From Begonia masoniana (lineage: Eukaryota > Streptophyta > Magnoliopsida > Cucurbitales > Begoniaceae): 64,000 bases of DNA. Positions 61,171 to 64,000 of the stretch are shown piece after piece. The notes under the pieces were generated by a model. That model worked only from the letters and a program-made list of their open reading frames with translations, was not told the origin of the DNA and did not search any database. The stretch is from the NCBI GenBank assembly GCA_022432975.1, contig CM039512.1, positions 42,879,124-42,943,123 on the forward strand, given 5' to 3'. How positions within the stretch are numbered: position 1 is the first letter of the stretch; each line of letters begins with the position of its first letter. The translations under genes and the position numbers were made by a program.

Positions 61171-64000
61171 ACTGTAAGCCTTTCGGCCGTGAACTGTAAG
61201 CCTTTCGGCCGTGAACTGTAAGCCTTTCGGCCGTGAACTGTAAGCCTTTCGGCCGTGAACTGTAAGCCTTTCGGCCGTGAACTGTAAGCCTTTCGGCCGT
61301 GAACTGTAAGCCTTTCGGCCGTGAACTGTAAGCCTTTCGGCCGTGAACTGTAAGCCTTTCGGCCGTGAACTGTAAGCCTTTCGGCCGTGAACTGTAAGCC
61401 TTTCGGCCGTGAACTGTAAGCCTTTCGGCCGTGAACTGTAAGCCTTTCGGCCGTGAACTGTAAGCCTTTCGGCCGTGAACTGTAAGCCTTTCGGCCGTGA
61501 ACTGTAAGCCTTTCGGCCGTGAACTGTAAGCCTTTCGGCCGTGAACTGTAAGCCTTTCGGCCGTGAACTGTAAGCCTTTCGGCCGTGAACTGTAAGCCTT
61601 TCGGCCGTGAACTGTAAGCCTTTCGGCCGTGAACTGTAAGCCTTTCGGCCGTGAACTGTAAGCCTTTCGGCCGTGAACTGTAAGCCTTTCGGCCGTGAAC
61701 TGTAAGCCTTTCGGCCGTGAACTGTAAGCCTTTCGGCCGTGAACTGTAAGCCTTTCGGCCGTGAACTGTAAGCCTTTCGGCCGTGAACTGTAAGCCTTTC
61801 GGCCGTGAACTGTAAGCCTTTCGGCCGTGAACTGTAAGCCTTTCGGCCGTGAACTGTAAGCCTTTCGGCCGTGAACTGTAAGCCTTTCGGCCGTGAACTG
61901 TAAGCCTTTCGGCCGTGAACTGTAAGCCTTTCGGCCGTGAACTGTAAGCCTTTCGGCCGTGAACTGTAAGCCTTTCGGCCGTGAACTGTAAGCCTTTCGG
62001 CCGTGAACTGTAAGCCTTTCGGCCGTGAACTGTAAGCCTTTCGGCCGTGAACTGTAAGCCTTTCGGCCGTGAACTGTAAGCCTTTCGGCCGTGAACTGTA
62101 AGCCTTTCGGCCGTGAACTGTAAGCCTTTCGGCCGTGAACTGTAAGCCTTTCGGCCGTGAACTGTAAGCCTTTCGGCCGTGAACTGTAAGCCTTTCGGCC
62201 GTGAACTGTAAGCCTTTCGGCCGTGAACTGTAAGCCTTTCGGCCGTGAACTGTAAGCCTTTCGGCCGTGAACTGTAAGCCTTTCGGCCGTGAACTGTAAG
62301 CCTTTCGGCCGTGAACTGTAAGCCTTTCGGCCGTGAACTGTAAGCCTTTCGGCCGTGAACTGTAAGCCTTTCGGCCGTGAACTGTAAGCCTTTCGGCCGT
62401 GAACTGTAAGCCTTTCGGCCGTGAACTGTAAGCCTTTCGGCCGTGAACTGTAAGCCTTTCGGCCGTGAACTGTAAGCCTTTCGGCCGTGAACTGTAAGCC
62501 TTTCGGCCGTGAACTGTAAGCCTTTCGGCCGTGAACTGTAAGCCTTTCGGCCGTGAACTGTAAGCCTTTCGGCCGTGAACTGTAAGCCTTTCGGCCGTGA
62601 ACTGTAAGCCTTTCGGCCGTGAACTGTAAGCCTTTCGGCCGTGAACTGTAAGCCTTTCGGCCGTGAACTGTAAGCCTTTCGGCCGTGAACTGTAAGCCTT
62701 TCGGCCGTGAACTGTAAGCCTTTCGGCCGTGAACTGTAAGCCTTTCGGCCGTGAACTGTAAGCCTTTCGGCCGTGAACTGTAAGCCTTTCGGCCGTGAAC
62801 TGTAAGCCTTTCGGCCGTGAACTGTAAGCCTTTCGGCCGTGAACTGTAAGCCTTTCGGCCGTGAACTGTAAGCCTTTCGGCCGTGAACTGTAAGCCTTTC
62901 GGCCGTGAACTGTAAGCCTTTCGGCCGTGAACTGTAAGCCTTTCGGCCGTGAACTGTAAGCCTTTCGGCCGTGAACTGTAAGCCTTTCGGCCGTGAACTG
63001 TAAGCCTTTCGGCCGTGAACTGTAAGCCTTTCGGCCGTGAACTGTAAGCCTTTCGGCCGTGAACTGTAAGCCTTTCGGCCGTGAACTGTAAGCCTTTCGG
63101 CCGTGAACTGTAAGCCTTTCGGCCGTGAACTGTAAGCCTTTCGGCCGTGAACTGTAAGCCTTTCGGCCGTGAACTGTAAGCCTTTCGGCCGTGAACTGTA
63201 AGCCTTTCGGCCGTGAACTGTAAGCCTTTCGGCCGTGAACTGTAAGCCTTTCGGCCGTGAACTGTAAGCCTTTCGGCCGTGAACTGTAAGCCTTTCGGCC
63301 GTGAACTGTAAGCCTTTCGGCCGTGAACTGTAAGCCTTTCGGCCGTGAACTGTAAGCCTTTCGGCCGTGAACTGTAAGCCTTTCGGCCGTGAACTGTAAG
63401 CCTTTCGGCCGTGAACTGTAAGCCTTTCGGCCGTGAACTGTAAGCCTTTCGGCCGTGAACTGTAAGCCTTTCGGCCGTGAACTGTAAGCCTTTCGGCCGT
63501 GAACTGTAAGCCTTTCGGCCGTGAACTGTAAGCCTTTCGGCCGTGAACTGTAAGCCTTTCGGCCGTGAACTGTAAGCCTTTCGGCCGTGAACTGTAAGCC
63601 TTTCGGCCGTGAACTGTAAGCCTTTCGGCCGTGAACTGTAAGCCTTTCGGCCGTGAACTGTAAGCCTTTCGGCCGTGAACTGTAAGCCTTTCGGCCGTGA
63701 ACTGTAAGCCTTTCGGCCGTGAACTGTAAGCCTTTCGGCCGTGAACTGTAAGCCTTTCGGCCGTGAACTGTAAGCCTTTCGGCCGTGAACTGTAAGCCTT
63801 TCGGCCGTGAACTGTAAGCCTTTCGGCCGTGAACTGTAAGCCTTTCGGCCGTGAACTGTAAGCCTTTCGGCCGTGAACTGTAAGCCTTTCGGCCGTGAAC
63901 TGTAAGCCTTTCGGCCGTGAACTGTAAGCCTTTCGGCCGTGAACTGTAAGCCTTTCGGCCGTGAACTGTAAGCCTTTCGGCCGTGAACTGTAAGCCTTTC
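61171..64000. repeat. 22-bp tandem array, at least 128 copies, continues beyond the window
   Basis: The unit contains AAGCCTTTCGGCCGTGAACT. 2,830 bp are present without visible variation. On the minus strand each unit can form GCC-GAAA-GGC, a GNRA-type hairpin followed by TTACAG. It begins directly at the end of the 55-bp array (…TTTGCAGAGA|ACTG). Confidence 0.95.

Noticed and set aside
57417..61221. Three plus-strand ORFs of about 1,230-1,260 codons
   Set aside because: A 55-bp unit without plus-strand stops keeps all three frames open; no protein family resemblance.
54231..64000. CRISPR array
   Set aside because: Units are contiguous with no unique spacers, and the genome is a plant.
61171..64000. 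Telomere or subtelomere repeat
   Set aside because: The 22-bp unit is not TTTAGGG-like and starts inside an LTR context.

Overview
The window looks like nuclear heterochromatin of a flowering plant, probably a eudicot. Plant LTR retrotransposons primed by initiator-Met tRNA (TGGTATCAGAG-type sites) make up most of it. There are also a Cassandra TRIM with 5S-rRNA-like LTRs, a Mutator-like (MULE) transposon, and fragments of the plant-specific GeBP/STOREKEEPER (DUF573) family. I see no intact host gene, rRNA or tRNA gene, or CRISPR array.

Layout. 1-11163: two Ty3/gypsy chromovirus (Tekay/Del-like) copies joined head to tail and sharing one LTR (internal 3' part, LTR, full internal region, LTR). 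12287-14529: solo LTR. 14535-17863: block A, two tandem GeBP-like pseudogenes (minus) and a foldback element. 17864-24256: long minus-strand solo LTR holding a nested solo LTR (18317-20856). 25342-27322: solo LTR. 29415-38222: minus-strand gypsy element, decayed inside, with a nested solo LTR (33511-35623). 38223-40984: truncated LTR pieces. 40985-57240: an inverted copy of block A split by a foldback element, a truncated LTR, a MULE (45463-49853, containing 1,001 consecutive G) and a Copia element (50849-57120), which itself holds tandem Cassandra units and a 19-bp x 128 array. 57241-64000: start of a minus-strand LTR that runs into 67 copies of a 55-bp palindromic unit and then at least 128 copies of a 22-bp unit, continuing past the window.

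The long LTRs, although strongly diverged, share an internal plan: a TATA-like box in several, a splice donor, an acceptor, a 44-63 nt micro-exon ending in AG|GTAAGT, a small stable hairpin 19-24 nt inside the second intron, a second acceptor about 0.5 kb on, then a block of short ATCGG-cored motifs before the LTR end. One LTR seems to lack the first intron exactly. This suggests a conserved split leader inside the LTRs and is the most interesting signal here. The 55-bp and 22-bp arrays look like extreme amplifications of two of these LTR modules.

The four arrays (poly-G, 19, 55 and 22 bp) are almost error-free, so either recent runaway expansion or assembly artefact must be considered. All coordinates and comparisons were made by eye.
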